DNA of 64,000 nt, taken from positions 36,385,528 through 36,449,527 of the forward strand of contig CM051520.1 in assembly GCA_028015205.1 (NCBI GenBank). Direction: 5' to 3'. The translations under genes were made by a program, and so were the position numbers. The stretch's first letter is position 1; each line of letters starts with the position of its first letter. Source of the DNA: Mytilisepta virgata (taxonomy: Eukaryota > Mollusca > Bivalvia > Mytilida > Mytilidae). Positions 15,860 to 28,218 of the stretch are shown here, in pieces. Under the pieces are notes generated by a model that saw only the letters and a program-made list of their open reading frames with translations, ran no database searches and was not told the DNA's origin.

Positions 15860-17040
15860 ATATATATATACCAATGAAGGACATATTTTAAGGAAATTAA
15901 AAATTATAGCAAGTGTACATGTTGCAATTTCATACAAGTTGAATCAGTCATAATATTTTAGTACTCTCCTGTCCCTTCCGAAAGCTTTGTACTGGCTTTT
16001 TTACGATAAGAGTTATCATTCCTAACGTTAAGGCGGCTTAACCCGTGTTAGCCCGGTTGGTAATTCCGGTACCGAAACTGTCATTCCATTTGCTGAAAAA
16101 TCAGCCACCGGGGCACATCGGTTTGAGCCGCTCTTGCCGGTCTTGTCAGAGCGGCAAGACATCACCCGATTAAAAAAGGAAGGCGGAAAGTGAATGGTAA
16201 AAATGTCGAAACTGAAAAATTTAGATTGTAACACATGTTAAACATGTTAGAATTCTTTATTGAAATGTGATACTGCTTTAAATTGCTATGTCATGACGAT
16301 ATACAATAGTGCGCCAAGTTATTATATTTCATAATTTAGCAAATGTTATAATATAGATCATATAAATAGTTATCACGTTGATGAGTCGAACGTGCGGTCT
16401 CGAGTCATGTTCTAAAAAATACTCGTATACCTTTGCAATATTAATTATAAAAAGTATATCGTACTAACAACTGTTTTGATTTGCCGGTTTCACTCGTTTC
16501 GCTTTTAAGCCGTTTTTGACCCTGTCAAGTGATCGGGCTAACCGAGCGTAACTCGTAGCGTAAGCAGACCCAAAATATTCTATGTGTTCAAAGAAAGCGA
16601 GGAAGATTGAAAAGGATACGATGATGTCTTAAATTATAGACGAAAATAAAATTGAAAAAGATTATTATGTCTGAAAACCAAGCAATTTCTCTTAAGTCCT
16701 GTGATACTTTTGTATGTTTACTTTCATTTTTGTTTATAAAATGCATGATCCATAAAACATTACAGAAAAACGATAGATTGCCACGAAAGACTGATTACCT
16801 AAATCTAATTACAAAATATGGTGGTAAAACGCTATTTTTAAGTGTCCCAAACGAAGTGGGAGATTTTCATTTACGATTTTTATCGAACATTGTTTTTCTT
16901 CCTCTCCGATTTTGTTCGACCGAGTTCTCAATAACCGTCAGAGATATAGATCTGAGATTTTCCATGATGAAATATCAATATTTCTAGATATGGCTAATAC
17001 TATTCATTTTTTGATGGGTGTTACTGAGACGTATAATGAG
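15860..17040. other. AT-rich DNA, no gene recognised
   Basis: I see no coding signature. A G+C-richer patch (16,030-16,180, with CCGCTCTTGCCGG and GAGCGGCAAGAC) may be an old repeat; I cannot assign it. Confidence 0.5.
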
Positions 17041-17600
17041 GAGTTCAAAGAGGGTAGGGGTTTACTATAGGACCCTATGGGGAATTTTTTTTTCATCGAA
17101 AAACTCTACAAGAGTGACCAATAACAATCTCATATCATACACTTTATCATACACCGTGGCAACACCTATTAAATGACATATACCTCGTTCCTCGAAGGGG
17201 TCATTCCCATCCCCCAAAGTCGATAATTTTGAAAAAAATCGTATGCAGTTAAAATCCATACCTTTAAATCATGTTTTATTATTCTCCGTAACAAGACGCA
17301 TGAAATGACAGGTACTTCATTCTTTCAGTAGGGTGATCCTCACCCCCATAAATCAATAATGTCCAATTATATCATAAACCGGTAAAATCCCCACCTTTAA
17401 ACCATAAATTCTTATGACGTAAGACGCACCAAATGACACATACCTCGCTTCCCCGGGGGTTATCACCACTCCCATCAAACAAATAATGTTCAATTATCTC
17501 ATAAAACGTTAAAATCCCCATCCCTAAAACATATAATATATTCTTATTTCCCATGGTAAGACGCACCTAATGACATATACCTTGCTATCACCACTCCCAC
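17041..17600. repeat. Tandem repeat, unit about 120-155 bp
   Basis: At least four diverged units, each containing AAGACGCACC(A/T)AATGACA, TATACCTCG, a CCCC-rich ATCACC(A/C)CTCCC block and TCATAAA(C/A)CGTTAAAATCCCC. More diverged units occur at 17,985-18,210 and 19,190-19,420. No gene. Confidence 0.75.
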
Positions 17601-17602
17601 GC

Positions 17603-17622
17603 CCCCCCCCCCCCCCCCCCCC
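17603..17622 (+). repeat. Poly-C tract
   Basis: About 20 consecutive C residues. Similar C or G runs occur at about 21,170, 22,513 (G), 31,361, 53,657 and 55,690. Confidence 0.95.
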
Positions 17623-17825
17623 TTTATCATAAATATATGTTAATTTTCATCATTTATTTGTATCATAACAATAGTAATATACCATATATTTACACATAAT
17701 ACACACGTTTACTATCAATGTGCCATTCGACTATATAGCGAAGTGGAAGGTTGCCAACTTATTTCTATGGAATTGGGGCACAGGTCAGGAAAAAGTGTTC
17801 TAAAATGTTATAAAATAACACTTAC

Positions 17826-17943
17826 CGGTTGAAACAACAACTTCTCGCTGTCTACTGATGATAATTCTTCAAGAATATTTACATCCCACGCTAAATTAAT
17901 CCAATTTAAACACAATAAGATTGATTTTTCGCTGGCGATGTTG
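17826..17943 (-). CDS. Possible orphan exon, unknown protein
   Basis: On the minus strand an acceptor (TAG at 17,944-17,946) and a strong donor (CCG then GTAAGT at 17,825) bound 118 bp with one open frame. It encodes about 39 residues, including a Trp/Leu-rich helix-like part and LEELSSVDSEKLLFQP. The composition looks protein-like, but I do not recognise a family and found no neighbouring exon that fits its phase. It may be a relic of a gene fragment. Confidence 0.25.
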
Positions 17944-17984
17944 CTATTTTTTTTTGTCAGCACGACTTCGATCAGCGGATGTTC

Positions 17985-18210
17985 AGTTATCTCATAAGCC
18001 GTTAATCTGTAAGAAACTCGACGCCTAAACCGTATATTTTCTTATTCCCCATGACAAAACGCATGGAGTGATATATACCTCATTTACTCAAGGGTTCATC
18101 CCCATCCCCTCGAATCGTTAGTCTTTAATTATGTCTTAAAGCATTGAAATCCCTTCCCCAAAAATCATATATTTACTTTTTCCTCATGATAAGACAAACA
18201 GAAAAATAAA
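17985..18210. repeat. Diverged unit of the 17-kb tandem repeat
   Basis: Contains TTCAGTTATCTCATAA, CTTATTCCCCATGACAA and TCATCCCCATCCCC in the same order as the units at 17,041-17,600. Confidence 0.6.
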
Positions 18211-18385
18211 AACCTAACACCCCACCAAAAGGTATAAAACAAATTTGAAATTATGTCTGGAATTCAAAGTTGATTTTATTCTTTATTAGTTTATAATTTA
18301 ATGTAATATAATTGAATTTCATGCATTACACTGCAAGCTTACAAAGACGCCAGACTTGGTGATGAATTACAGTTCATTTACTCAC

Positions 18386-18556
18386 CCTGTGAAAAACGCA
18401 ACTGGCCAGCCGCAGCTGTAGCACCAGACCCAGCACCTGAGCCATAACCAGAGCCAGCACAAGAGTTAGATGCAGAACCAGTACCAGAGACAGCACCAGA
18501 ACCAGCAGCAGAACCAGAAGCAGCACTACAGCCAGACCAGCTGAATCCACTAAATG
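18386..18556 (-). CDS. Possible Gly/Ser/Ala-rich exon
   Basis: The minus strand has one frame reading SGSAAGSGAVSGTGSAS and continuing as a Gly-Ser-Ala repeat for about 50 residues. It ends at a good donor site (AGG then GTGAGT at 18,385). Gly/Ser/Ala-rich repeats occur in silk-like and shell-matrix proteins of molluscs, but also arise from simple trinucleotide expansion. The other frames are open too (Leu/Val-rich on the same strand, Pro/Glu-rich on the plus strand with one stop), so the true frame is uncertain. No clean acceptor was found. Confidence 0.25.
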
Positions 18557-19589
18557 GTACCTTTGATATCGGTCACCGTAATGCTGATGAACCAACATGT
18601 AGAGTGAATGGATGTGTGATTGTGTCTTTTTAGTATTTTATGTTTTAGTGCTTTTTAAAATTGTAGGGTTAGGACTAAGTTCAAGATATTTAGTAAATCA
18701 TGGGGTATAAACATGATGAATGTAGAGCTGTGTGATTGTGTCTTTTTGGTGTATTTTTTTATTTATAGTATTTAAATTCAGTGTTCTTTAAAATACGTTT
18801 TAGGAGATAAATCTGTGTGAAGCGATTGATTGATCTTGTTATAACTGTTAATGAATGTTTTGATATTGAAAATGTATCAATAAAGATAAATACATACAGA
18901 TAACTTAGTCTTCAGTTGTTTTATATTAAATACCTTGTAATCCTGGAAAACACAGAAACTTATTTTCTAGTAGCAGCAATACAACATAAATATTCGGCGA
19001 AATTTTATACAAACTTTAACATACTTTATTCAAATATATACATTATACAACAATACAAGATAGTGAAATAAAAATCAGGGCGAACAGTCCCGGGGCGAAC
19101 GGACCCGGATTCGGGTCATCCTCGCCCCTGAAAATAATATTTTTTAATTATTTCGAAATCCGTAAAAATATTTATCACTTTAACACGTTCTAATATGCAA
19201 TGTTCAAATCTCATAAACCATTTAACCCCATACCCCGTAACCACATGTCAATATATTTGTAATTGCCTATAATGAGACGCAATAAATGATTTTACACATG
19301 CCCGGGGTATTCCCCCGTAAAAAATCAACAAAATACATTGAGATCCTTGGCCCTTAATTATAAACATTTTTATTCTTTGTGAAAAGCTCAGATATCCTCA
19401 GAGTTCATGTCCCATCCCCGGAACTGCTGGCCGGTATAATCATTATGCCAATGACAAAACCTAGTGAATGCACAATTGTTATTGTTCGCGGGGATAATTT
19501 ACTATTCCCGGAAGATAATAAATTGTTATATATCATAAAAAATTCTCCAATAATATTTTATGCTAAACTGTATTGGTTTAACTTTTTTT
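18557..19589. other. AT-rich DNA with diverged tandem-repeat units
   Basis: No gene recognised. Two near copies of GATGAATGTAGAGCTGTGTG- and GATTGTGTCTTTTT-like sequence occur near 18,610 and 18,720, and 19,190-19,420 holds diverged units of the 17-kb tandem repeat. Confidence 0.5.
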
Positions 19590-19890
19590 ATCTGATTTTA
19601 TGGGGCTTGTTTATTATTTTGTTCCTTGCTGGAAAACAACCACTTTCGAGCCGTTTTTTGTCTATATCTATTATTGTTTTTGAGATATAAGTTTTTTGCT
19701 AATTTTTTAAACTTTTTAATTCTTCATCGGATTTGATGAATATTTTTGATACTTGTTTATTTTGTTCCTTGCTGAAAAAAAACACTTTCGATCCGTTTTT
19801 GTCTATATCTATTATCGTTTTAGAGATATAAGGTTGTTTGCTAATTTTTGAAACTTTTTAATTCTTCATCGGATTTGATGAATTTGTTTT
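19590..19890. repeat. Two-copy tandem repeat, about 150 bp
   Basis: Both copies contain TTTTGTTCCTTGCTG, ACTTTCGA(G/T)CCGTTTTT, GTCTATATCTATTAT and TTAATTCTTCATCGGATTTG (near 19,615 and 19,760). A diverged relative of the family (TGTTCCTTGAGAAAAAATGG, ATCCGTTTTTCAC) lies at about 49,440-49,700. Confidence 0.75.
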
Positions 19891-21394
19891 AAATTATTCC
19901 TCACGAAAAACCCAACAAAATTTACTGCGGGATTTTATTTTTTTATTTTGTATTTTTCCCCGTTTTCAAAAAAAAGGTCAAAGGGGCAATGATAAGTTCA
20001 TTGATGCTTACCACATTTTTATATGTATATTGAATTTTGCCTCGCCCTTACGCAAATGATTGAACATGAAAGAGAGAAATCCTGTTGTTATTGACCCCAG
20101 TGAGTAAAAGGTCGACATTGTCAAATTACTAAGATAAGAACTTTTGTTTCAGGATGATATCGATCAAAAGATGACACAAATTTCGTTCAGTGATTTCGCT
20201 GTTGTTTTATAGCGTAATTTGCCATAATGAGTAATAAAAAATATTATTTCATTTGCTTCGTCATAAATGATCATAAATTAAAAAAAAGTGTTGCAATTTA
20301 TAAATTTATATTATGATTAAAACTACACTGACTTGATGTTTGGAGGACTTATCAAGGCAGGTAAGAAGTCTTTTTTTATTATTATTTTTATATAATGAAT
20401 CCGAATGCATTTTATAACACCATACAATAAAATCAGTTCTCGTAAACTGTTCAGGAATATTGGGATGTGTCAATGCAGCATGTCGACATGCAAATGTTGA
20501 TCAAATGAGACATTGTATGACTATAAAAATCTGGTAACAAAAAATACCCATGTCACGATTTCAAGTATTAATCTCTCCATTATATCATAAACTTTATAGG
20601 AACAAATTTCGAATTTCAGTCTCTGAAAAACAAATAATTTTTTAAAAACAATGTAAGGCATTTGAGATATCAGATACTTCATTTGGGAGACTTTGTAACA
20701 GTTCACTGTTACAGTTATTACTCGTTTAAAATCGCCAATGACTAAAAGTTTTTATAAATGCAAAATAGAAAAGGTATAAGTGTCAGAGAAAAAGAGAAGA
20801 ATAAAGCAAAAAAGAACAAAAAAGGTTTTGTGCAAAAGCTGTTGGATTTTCGGAAAGCTTTCCTTTCTTTAAAAACAAAATTCCCAACCTTCGTTAATTC
20901 GTATTCACAGATATCCTTAGCAACAGAAATACTCCATCAAAATTATGATGCGCATAATACGTAATACGGGCACATGGTACGTTTCCGAATTCGTTTTCCA
21001 CGCGTTTTCCTTTTCTCTTTCTCCATATGTCCCACCAACGAATGTGGAAGAGACATACATATAGTTTTACTCATGTCCATTTAATTATGTTAATTATTTC
21101 CATAAAATCACAAACTGAAAACGAAACCTGCTCCCCAATGTCCGAACTACGTGTATTTATTTATTCAAACCCCCCCCCCCCCCCCCTTTAAGTATGACGT
21201 CCTCCCTAAATCGAAATGTGGATTCTGTATAATTTAAAAAAAAATTTAAAACCTTCCTTAAAGTAATCCGTACACTTAATTGTGAGATTTAAAGTTGTGA
21301 TACAAAACTATATCCTTTAAAATAATATAAAAGATGTGAATAGTTTACTGATTGTGTCAGATAAGCCGATTGCATACCATGTTAACAAAAAATC
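19891..21394. other. AT-rich DNA, no gene recognised
   Basis: Short open frames (for example a Lys-rich one at 20,758) lack any family signature. A poly-C run lies near 21,170. Confidence 0.5.
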
Positions 21395-22030
21395 ATAACG
21401 GCCATTGGAGCTTTTGCCATCACTTCTTGTCCGTCATCTGCCGTCGTAAAGATTTTTTGAAAAAATCTTACACTCTAGGGTGCCTAGTAGAAGAAAGTGT
21501 CAAAGGATGCCGCCAGTCAAATCACATGGCCTATGTTACTAAATATAGAGCATATGGGTCAGAGAGTAGTTTTTGAAAATTATATTAGAAGAAATGCCTT
21601 TTAGAGAAAATCTGGCAAGGTACAAACGATGAAGAGGACAAGATCTACTTGCGTTTTAATTTTCGTAGAAATCGGATTACCCGTCTTGGAGTTATTGCCC
21701 ATGAATTGTCGATTTTTAGCTTGGTAGTTTTTGTTTTTTTAATATAAAAATCTTCTCCTCTAAAACTACTCGGCCAATTGGAACCAAACTTTGAGGGAAT
21801 ATTCTTTGGGTGGTCACCCTTTAACCAAGATAGTTGCCGGAGATAATTATAGAAAAGGGGGAAGGAAATGTTCAAAATCTTTTCCTCTGAAACTACAAAG
21901 TCAATATCAACCAAACTTTACTTTAATGCCCTTCCAAAACGGTATCCGGTAATTCCGACTTCCGCGACCAAGTTGGCCACCGGCACCGAAGTTAGTTTCA
22001 CACTAGACCCTATGTGAATGCACGTTTAAC
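21395..22030 (+). repeat. Fragment of the AGCTCACC interspersed family
   Basis: Carries the family's internal motifs CTTTTGCCATCACTT, GTCCGTC, CTTGGAGTTATTGCCC and AAACTTT(G/A), without a clear AGCTCACC terminus. Confidence 0.6.
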
Positions 22031-22481
22031 GCCTCCTCTAAATCCACCGGCAATTTGGCCTAAATCATCATTAGGGGTGTCCAGTTTCAAAATTGTGTCG
22101 AAAGATACACCGAACTGGCTAGAGGTTCCTGACTTGGGACAGGCGCAAAAGTGCGGCGAGTTAAACATGTTTTGTGAGATATCAACCCTCCCCTATACCT
22201 CTATTGGGTCAAATACAGTGTTCGTATGGTAGAGTCTGGTTGGTTTGTTTTGCTAGGACTGATGGTCTACATCCGATATAAAAGAGCGCTTATATTCTCA
22301 TTGACATTTTATTAAAAAATTAAAATCTGAAATTATTAGCAGATGAAGCACTCTAAAGGCCCACGTAGAATTTTTTATCTTGTGAACTTTGAATAAAATG
22401 TTTGTTGAACCACACGTCACTGAATATCGGCATCACTATTTGTACAAAAAGTTCGTATCAGGAACAAGTCCCTTTATCTTG

Positions 22482-22778
22482 AGGGAGCAACCATTTGATT
22501 TTATCAGGGAAGGTTGGGGGGGGGGGGGGGGCTAGGGTCAAATGTTTGATTATGCCTATATGTTTCGCCGAAATTTTGTTCCTGGATTTCTTTTTACGAC
22601 CTAAATTTTTATTTTCATGTAAACCAAAAATTTCCTGATCGACAAAGGTCCTGCATTTTTTTCCACACCTAAAGTGATCTTTTCCTTTCATTTTGCCCAA
22701 ATTCCTGATCCTGCCTTTTTATTTCAAATTTTATCCTACATCCCCCCATCCCCCCTAAAAATCAAATGGTTGCTCCCT
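22482..22778. mobile_element. MITE-like element with 20-bp perfect inverted ends
   Basis: The ends are AGGGAGCAACCATTTGATTT and its exact reverse complement. Inside the left end is a poly-G run and inside the right end a C-rich stretch, so symmetry extends inwards. Length is 297 bp, with no coding capacity. A relative with one recognisable end is at 53,458-53,703. Probably a non-autonomous DNA transposon. Confidence 0.8.
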
Positions 22779-22987
22779 AACTCGAACTTTAACTCGAACC
22801 GTAACTCTAACTCGAAATGTAACTCGATAAATGACATTAGAAATTAATATCTCGAGTTCACTTGAACTACAACTCGAACTCGAATTATAACTTGAATTCT
22901 AACTCGAACTTCAAATCGAACTCTAACTTTGACTCGAACTCTAACTCGAACTCTAACTCGAACTTTAACTCGAACTCGAACTCGATG
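22779..22987 (+). repeat. AACTCG hexamer array
   Basis: Degenerate tandem AACTCGAACTCTAACTCG-type hexamers, abutting the right end of the MITE-like element. It creates an Asn/Ser-rich pseudo-open frame at 22,862-23,044 that is not a gene. Confidence 0.85.
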
Positions 22988-25129
22988 TTTAGTCACACCC
23001 TCCTCAATGTGACTTGTTCAAAGGAAAATAAGTCCAACTTATGATGTTCTTTGCATTATAAATAATTAAACTCTTGTCAGTCCGTCCATTCACAATGATA
23101 CATGTTTCGTTTTAAAAAACATGTTTTACACAGCTAAGTTTTATTATATATTCAGGGAATTCTAATATCTAAAGTGACTTCAGATTGATTTTTAGATTTA
23201 CAATAATCCGATACCTCGTTTATGATACAGTAAATTTAGAATTCCACAGCGACACTGGTTTTTGGAGAAAAAAAAAATGTCCGTAAAATTTCAAATATGG
23301 GTCACTTACATTTACCCTGGAATCAGATTTTTTTCGACGTGGTTCACTTGACTATTGCTAATTTCATTTTATATGATAAAAAATCTTTCTCCACCTTCAT
23401 TGGCCATTGTATGGCCCTGAACTACAGAATCAAAATATCATATTAGGAAAAAATAGGCCCCGTTTTAGGTTACATGGCTTTATTTCCGTGGTAAAGTCGA
23501 AGTAAAATACTAAGTAACTGATGGGAATTCATGCAGTATGGAATATTGTACAGGCAAGCAAGAAACACGTGTCACTTGGGGGGACAAATCGGACGTCGCA
23601 TTCGTCATTTTCAAGTAAGTTGTTGAAGTTCGTGCGCGTTTTCTACAAAAAGATGGTCCATAAGGCATGTGTAAGGTATGCTTTTCTATGTATCAATCGA
23701 ATCTTATTTTTTTTCCTCTAGATCTATGTGGCGTTACTTTTTTTATTTTAGGTAAATTTGAAAAAGATATATGAAAAAAAAGTAAAATTTTCGGACATTT
23801 TTTGTCGTTTTTTACTATATGTCTATGTTGAAATGCACTCTAAAATCAACGTTTTCATGGCTAAATATTTCTCTAAAATGGTCCACAAGCCCTATAAAAA
23901 AGTTGATATTACGATGTAACTTGTTGAGATGAAGACACACGCTCTTATACAAAAGTAGGACATTGTCATTTAGTAGCGTCTTACCTTAATGGCTTTAGTT
24001 CCCTGCAAATATATTGTCTTTTTATATCAAAAATGGTAGAAGTTTTGATAAAAGGATTGCTTCCTGGAAATTAAGAATAATTACAATATGGTATATTTAA
24101 CGAATATTATAATTGGGGCATACAGACGAGAAATGAATTAAACAATAAAACACTAAACAGGAAAGGTCAATAATAACATGAGAATTTATCAAAATTCAAA
24201 GATTTTACCCGCACTTCCGCTAAACTGTTTAGTCCTTTTTGGTTGTATTCATTAATGTTTAGGTTTTTATTTATTTATATTGGTTATTCAAAGTTTTGGC
24301 CAGGTACCTGACTTAATTTTACCACTATGTACTGAACAGAACTATTAATTTGACTGCACTAGTCCACCGGGTATCATCATTGCAGTGATCAATCAGTGAC
24401 GTAGCTTCCACAATTTTAAAGGCGAAGAAAATATAACCTTCGTCTTCCAAAGAGGACGTGGACAGGGGGCTCATTTCTCCTTCCAGTTTAGGTCTAGGAG
24501 CCCCACTGGAAACTATCTGATCTATTAAAAATATTGTAAATAGCAATGGTTAAACATTTTAGCTGAGGCAACTGCTTCAATGCTTTAATGTAAACTACGC
24601 CACTGTCAGTGTGTCAGATATAACATTTTTTAAGTATGTTGATAGTATATACCACATTGATAAGAAACTGATGTAAATATCTACATGTCTATTAAAAAGT
24701 ACTCTTGATATAAGACACAAAAACTATCCTCAAGTTTTGCCCTTGTAGTGTATTTTACTTTCCAAAGTGCACGATGTTTAATCCAGTAATATAGCTCTTA
24801 CATCTTACAAAGGTAACAAAATTCTTAACTTCTTGTTAAAATTATCCCATGGAATTCCATGAATAAAAATTAACAGTAAGTTTTATAACATCATGTATTT
24901 TCATTTTGATTTGATGTAGTGACAAACAAATAGTAAGGATTAACTCCCTTTGCATGTAATAATATGTTTGGAGAGGATATTTATTTCTGTTTAAATTAAA
25001 TCAAGTATTCAGCATCATACGAATTGGATAAAAAAGAGAAACGTAAAACAAGAGCAAATCTATCTGGCACATACATGACATAAGGAATCACTTTATCAAG
25101 TGAAAAATATTCTATACATGTACATATCA
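22988..25129. other. AT-rich DNA, no gene recognised
   Basis: No convincing exon. The minus strand at 24,325-24,546 has a protein-like open stretch (IVSSGAPRPKLEGEMSPLS), but no family or paired splice sites could be assigned. Near 24,640-24,720 is a diverged partial relative of the hairpin element at 25,130. Confidence 0.45.
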
Positions 25130-25440
25130 CAGGGGCCCGACTTCAGGAAATTTATTTCTTTTTATTTTTTTTTTTTTTTTGTTATCTTATTTCATGATTA
25201 CTTTTAATAAATATTCACTGTAACAACGAATATTCCTGCGTTTATTATCAATATGCTATACACTATCCACGTCCTAGGATTTTTTAGTATAAGGACGTGG
25301 ATAGTGTATAGCACATTGATAATAAACGCCTTATTTGCGTTGTTATAGTAAATATTTATTAAAAAGTATTCATGAAATAAGACAACAACAAAAAAAAAAT
25401 AAAATAAAAAAGATATAAATATCCAGAAGTCGGGCACCTG
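25130..25440. mobile_element. Hairpin MITE-like element, 311 bp
   Basis: Nearly the whole element is an inverted repeat. The ends are CAGGGGCCCGACTTC and GAAGTCGGGCACCTG, and the arms meet near 25,285 around TATCCACGTCCT and AGGACGTGGATA. An inserted poly-T/poly-A pair lies symmetrically in both arms. It is a fold-back, non-autonomous element with no genes. Confidence 0.8.
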
Positions 25441-26120
25441 TGGTACATATAGGTACTTGGCGGACATCACAATCTCCCGGTTATGATATTACTTGTGAAA
25501 TATTGTGTCTCCTTTTCCATTAATTTCATATCATTATTGGATAGTTTACATCTGTTTAATTTCTTTAATTTAAAAATATTTACTCTGACAAAAATTAATA
25601 AACATAAAAAAGGAGGCGCGGATCCAGGATTTGACGTTAGGGGGCGCTGATGCATGAAGTGTTGGTAATGATTGATATAAAAAATATTTTGGACGATTTT
25701 ATGCTAAAAATTCACATGAATTGTCAGAAACGTGGCCTTTTTTATGGGGCGCGCACCGGCCGTGTGCGCCTCTGTCTGAATCCGCGCCTGAAAACAATGT
25801 TTAGCTGGATGTGTAGTTTTTTTTTCAATACAGGGAAGCTGTAAACATGGTGTACATAAGCTTGCTTTGGGAAATGAGAGACACCTGAAAAAAGCATTCA
25901 AGTACAGTGTCATGATAATTATTTGATTTAGTCACGTTGTCATGTTAAAATTAAAAGTAAAATAAACATTTGAGATTTATTGTGCGAACAATAACAGCCA
26001 CGCAAACGAGCATTTAAGATGCAAATTTGCTCACAAAATTTTCCACGATTAAGTGCATTTGAAAAAAACATTTCCGGCCTGCGAAGCCAGCGAAAACAAT
26101 AATCTTAAATATGAATTGTG
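25441..26120. other. AT-rich DNA, no gene recognised
   Basis: Contains a short G+C-richer patch (25,740-25,790) and no recognisable coding region. Confidence 0.45.
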
Positions 26121-27200
26121 GACAACAAGTTACTATAGTCTATCCCGTCTTATGATAAAATAAGGTCATTTTGATTAAAGGACAGGACTGCCGGAAAAAT
26201 AGGACCATCAAATGACTCTTCCATCAAAGTTTGGTTCTAATTGACCAACTGGTTCCAGACAAGAGGATTTTTTTGTGAATTTCTTATAGTGTTCCATGAT
26301 AAACTAAGTTCGGCTGTGGCGGCCATCTTGGTAAGAGGGGGGACAGCTGGACAAAGTTTTGAAAGAAGACAATGACTATTCCATCAAACTTTGGTTCTAA
26401 TTGAGCAACTGCTTTCAAACAGGAAGATTTTTATCTAACTTTCCCATAAGGTCCTATGCTATACTAAGTTGAGCTGTGGCAGTAATCTTGGTCAGACCAT
26501 CAGACACAATTTTGATAGAATACCACCTAATGTTCATTTAACCACAGTTTGGTTCTAAAAGAAAAAGTAAGAGCTGTGGTGGCCATCTTGGTCGAACAGA
26601 ATCTTAAAGAAGACCAATTAATGACAATTTAATCGCAGTTTGGTTCTAATTGACCAAGTAGTTTCAGATAAGATTTTTAATGTAAATTTCCCATAAGGTT
26701 CTATGTTAAACTAAGTTCGATTGTGGCGGCCATCTTGGTCGGAGGTCGGGACCGTTGGACACAACTTTGCAAGTGGGCCATTTAAAGACCATTTCACCAC
26801 AGTTTAGTTCTGATTCAGCAAACAGTTTCAGACAAGATGATTTTTATGTGAATTTCCCTTAGGGTCCTTTGTTAATCTAAGTACGGCTGTAGGGCCGATC
26901 TTGGTCGGAGGTCGGGACCATCAGACATAATTTTGAAAGAGGGCCACTTTATACAATTATAACCATTCCACCACAATTTGGTTCTAATTGGGCAAGTAGT
27001 TTCAGACAAGAAGATTTTTATGTGAGTTTTCTATAGGGTCCTATGTTAAACTAAGCTCCGTTGTGGCGGCAATGTTGAACAGAGGTCTTATTTCAGTAAC
27101 ATTGGCTACATCGGTCACAATCTAGACCCAATGTTGGAGAGATTCCACCTAAGGAATACTTCAGCTTATTTGCCCAAATGTTTCAGACAAGATTTTCTTA
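26121..27200 (-). repeat. AGCTCACC family, reverse orientation
   Basis: About five or six diverged units of 170-180 bp with AAACTAAGTTCGGCTGTGGC, GGCCATCTTGGT and TTTCAGACAAGA. They are in the opposite orientation to the next elements, so 26.1-29.3 kb forms a large imperfect inverted pair. Confidence 0.75.
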
Positions 27201-27216
27201 TAATATTAGCAATTTT

Positions 27217-28218
27217 TAGCTCACCTGGCCTGAAAGGCCATGTGAGCTTTTGTCATCACTTGGCGTCCGTCGTCTGTCCGTCCGTCCGTCCGTCTGTCCG
27301 TCCGTCCGTCCGTCCACAATTCACATTTTAATCTTCTCCTCTGAAACCACTGGACCAATTTCAACCAAACTTTGCAGGAATGGTCCTTGGGTGGTCCCCT
27401 TCCAGAATTGTATCAGGGGTCGCAATCCACCAACAAACATGGCTGCCGTTACTAAAAATAGAAAAAAGGGGGTGGTTTCTTAAAAAATCTTCTCCTCCAA
27501 AACTACTCAACCAATTTATGTCAAACTTAAGTGGAATGGTCCTTAGATGATCCTCTTTCAGAATTGTATCCGATGACTCCACCCGCCAATCAAGATGGCT
27601 GCCACAGCCGAACTTAGTTTAACATAGGACCCTATGGGAAATTCATTAAAAAATCTTTTTGTCTGGAACCACATGCTCAATTTGAATCAAACTTTGATGG
27701 AATGGTCCTTAGATGATCCTCTTTCAGAATTGTATCCAATGACCCCGCCCACCAACCAAGATGGCTGCTTCAGCCGAACTTAGTTTAACATAGGACCCTA
27801 TGGGAAATTCATTAAAAAATCTTCTCGTCTGGAACTACTTGCTCAAATGGAACCAAACTTTGGTGGAATGATCATTAGGTAGGTCTCTTTCAGAATTGTA
27901 TCCGATGACCCCACCCGCCAAACAAGATGGCCGCCTCAGCTGAACTTAGTTTAACATAGGACCCTATGGGAAATTCAATGGAAAATGTTCTCCTCTGAAA
28001 CTACTTGTTCAATTGGAACCAAACTTTGGTGGAACGCTCATTAGGTAGGTCCCTTTAAGAATTGTATCCAATGACCCGACCCACCATTCAACATGGCCAC
28101 CACAGCGGAACTTAGTTTAACATAGGACCATATGGGAAATTCATTAAAAAATCTTCTCGTCTGGAACTACTTGCTCAATTTGAATTAAACTTTGGTGGAA
28201 TGGTACTTAGGTGATCCT
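27217..28218 (+). mobile_element. AGCTCACC-family element, 5' part
   Basis: Begins TTAGCTCACCTGGCCTGAAA, continues with GGCCATGTGAGC, TCATCACTTGGCGTCCGTCG and a (GTCC)n run, then tandem units of about 170 bp ending in CATAGGACCCTATGGGAAAT. It has no 3' CAGGTGAGC end; the next copy begins immediately. Confidence 0.75.

Noticed and set aside
16375..16440. Hammerhead ribozyme (TTGATGAGTCGAACGTG)
   Set aside because: The GAAA core and matching stems are not present where they should be.
18374..18598. Leu/Val-rich frame resembling a membrane protein
   Set aside because: It is the out-of-frame reading of a Gly/Ser/Ala-coding simple repeat.
20758..20964. Lys-rich 68-codon frame
   Set aside because: No ATG context, splice sites or family signature; compositional.
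22862..23044. Asn/Ser repeat protein
   Set aside because: A direct translation of the AACTCG hexamer array.
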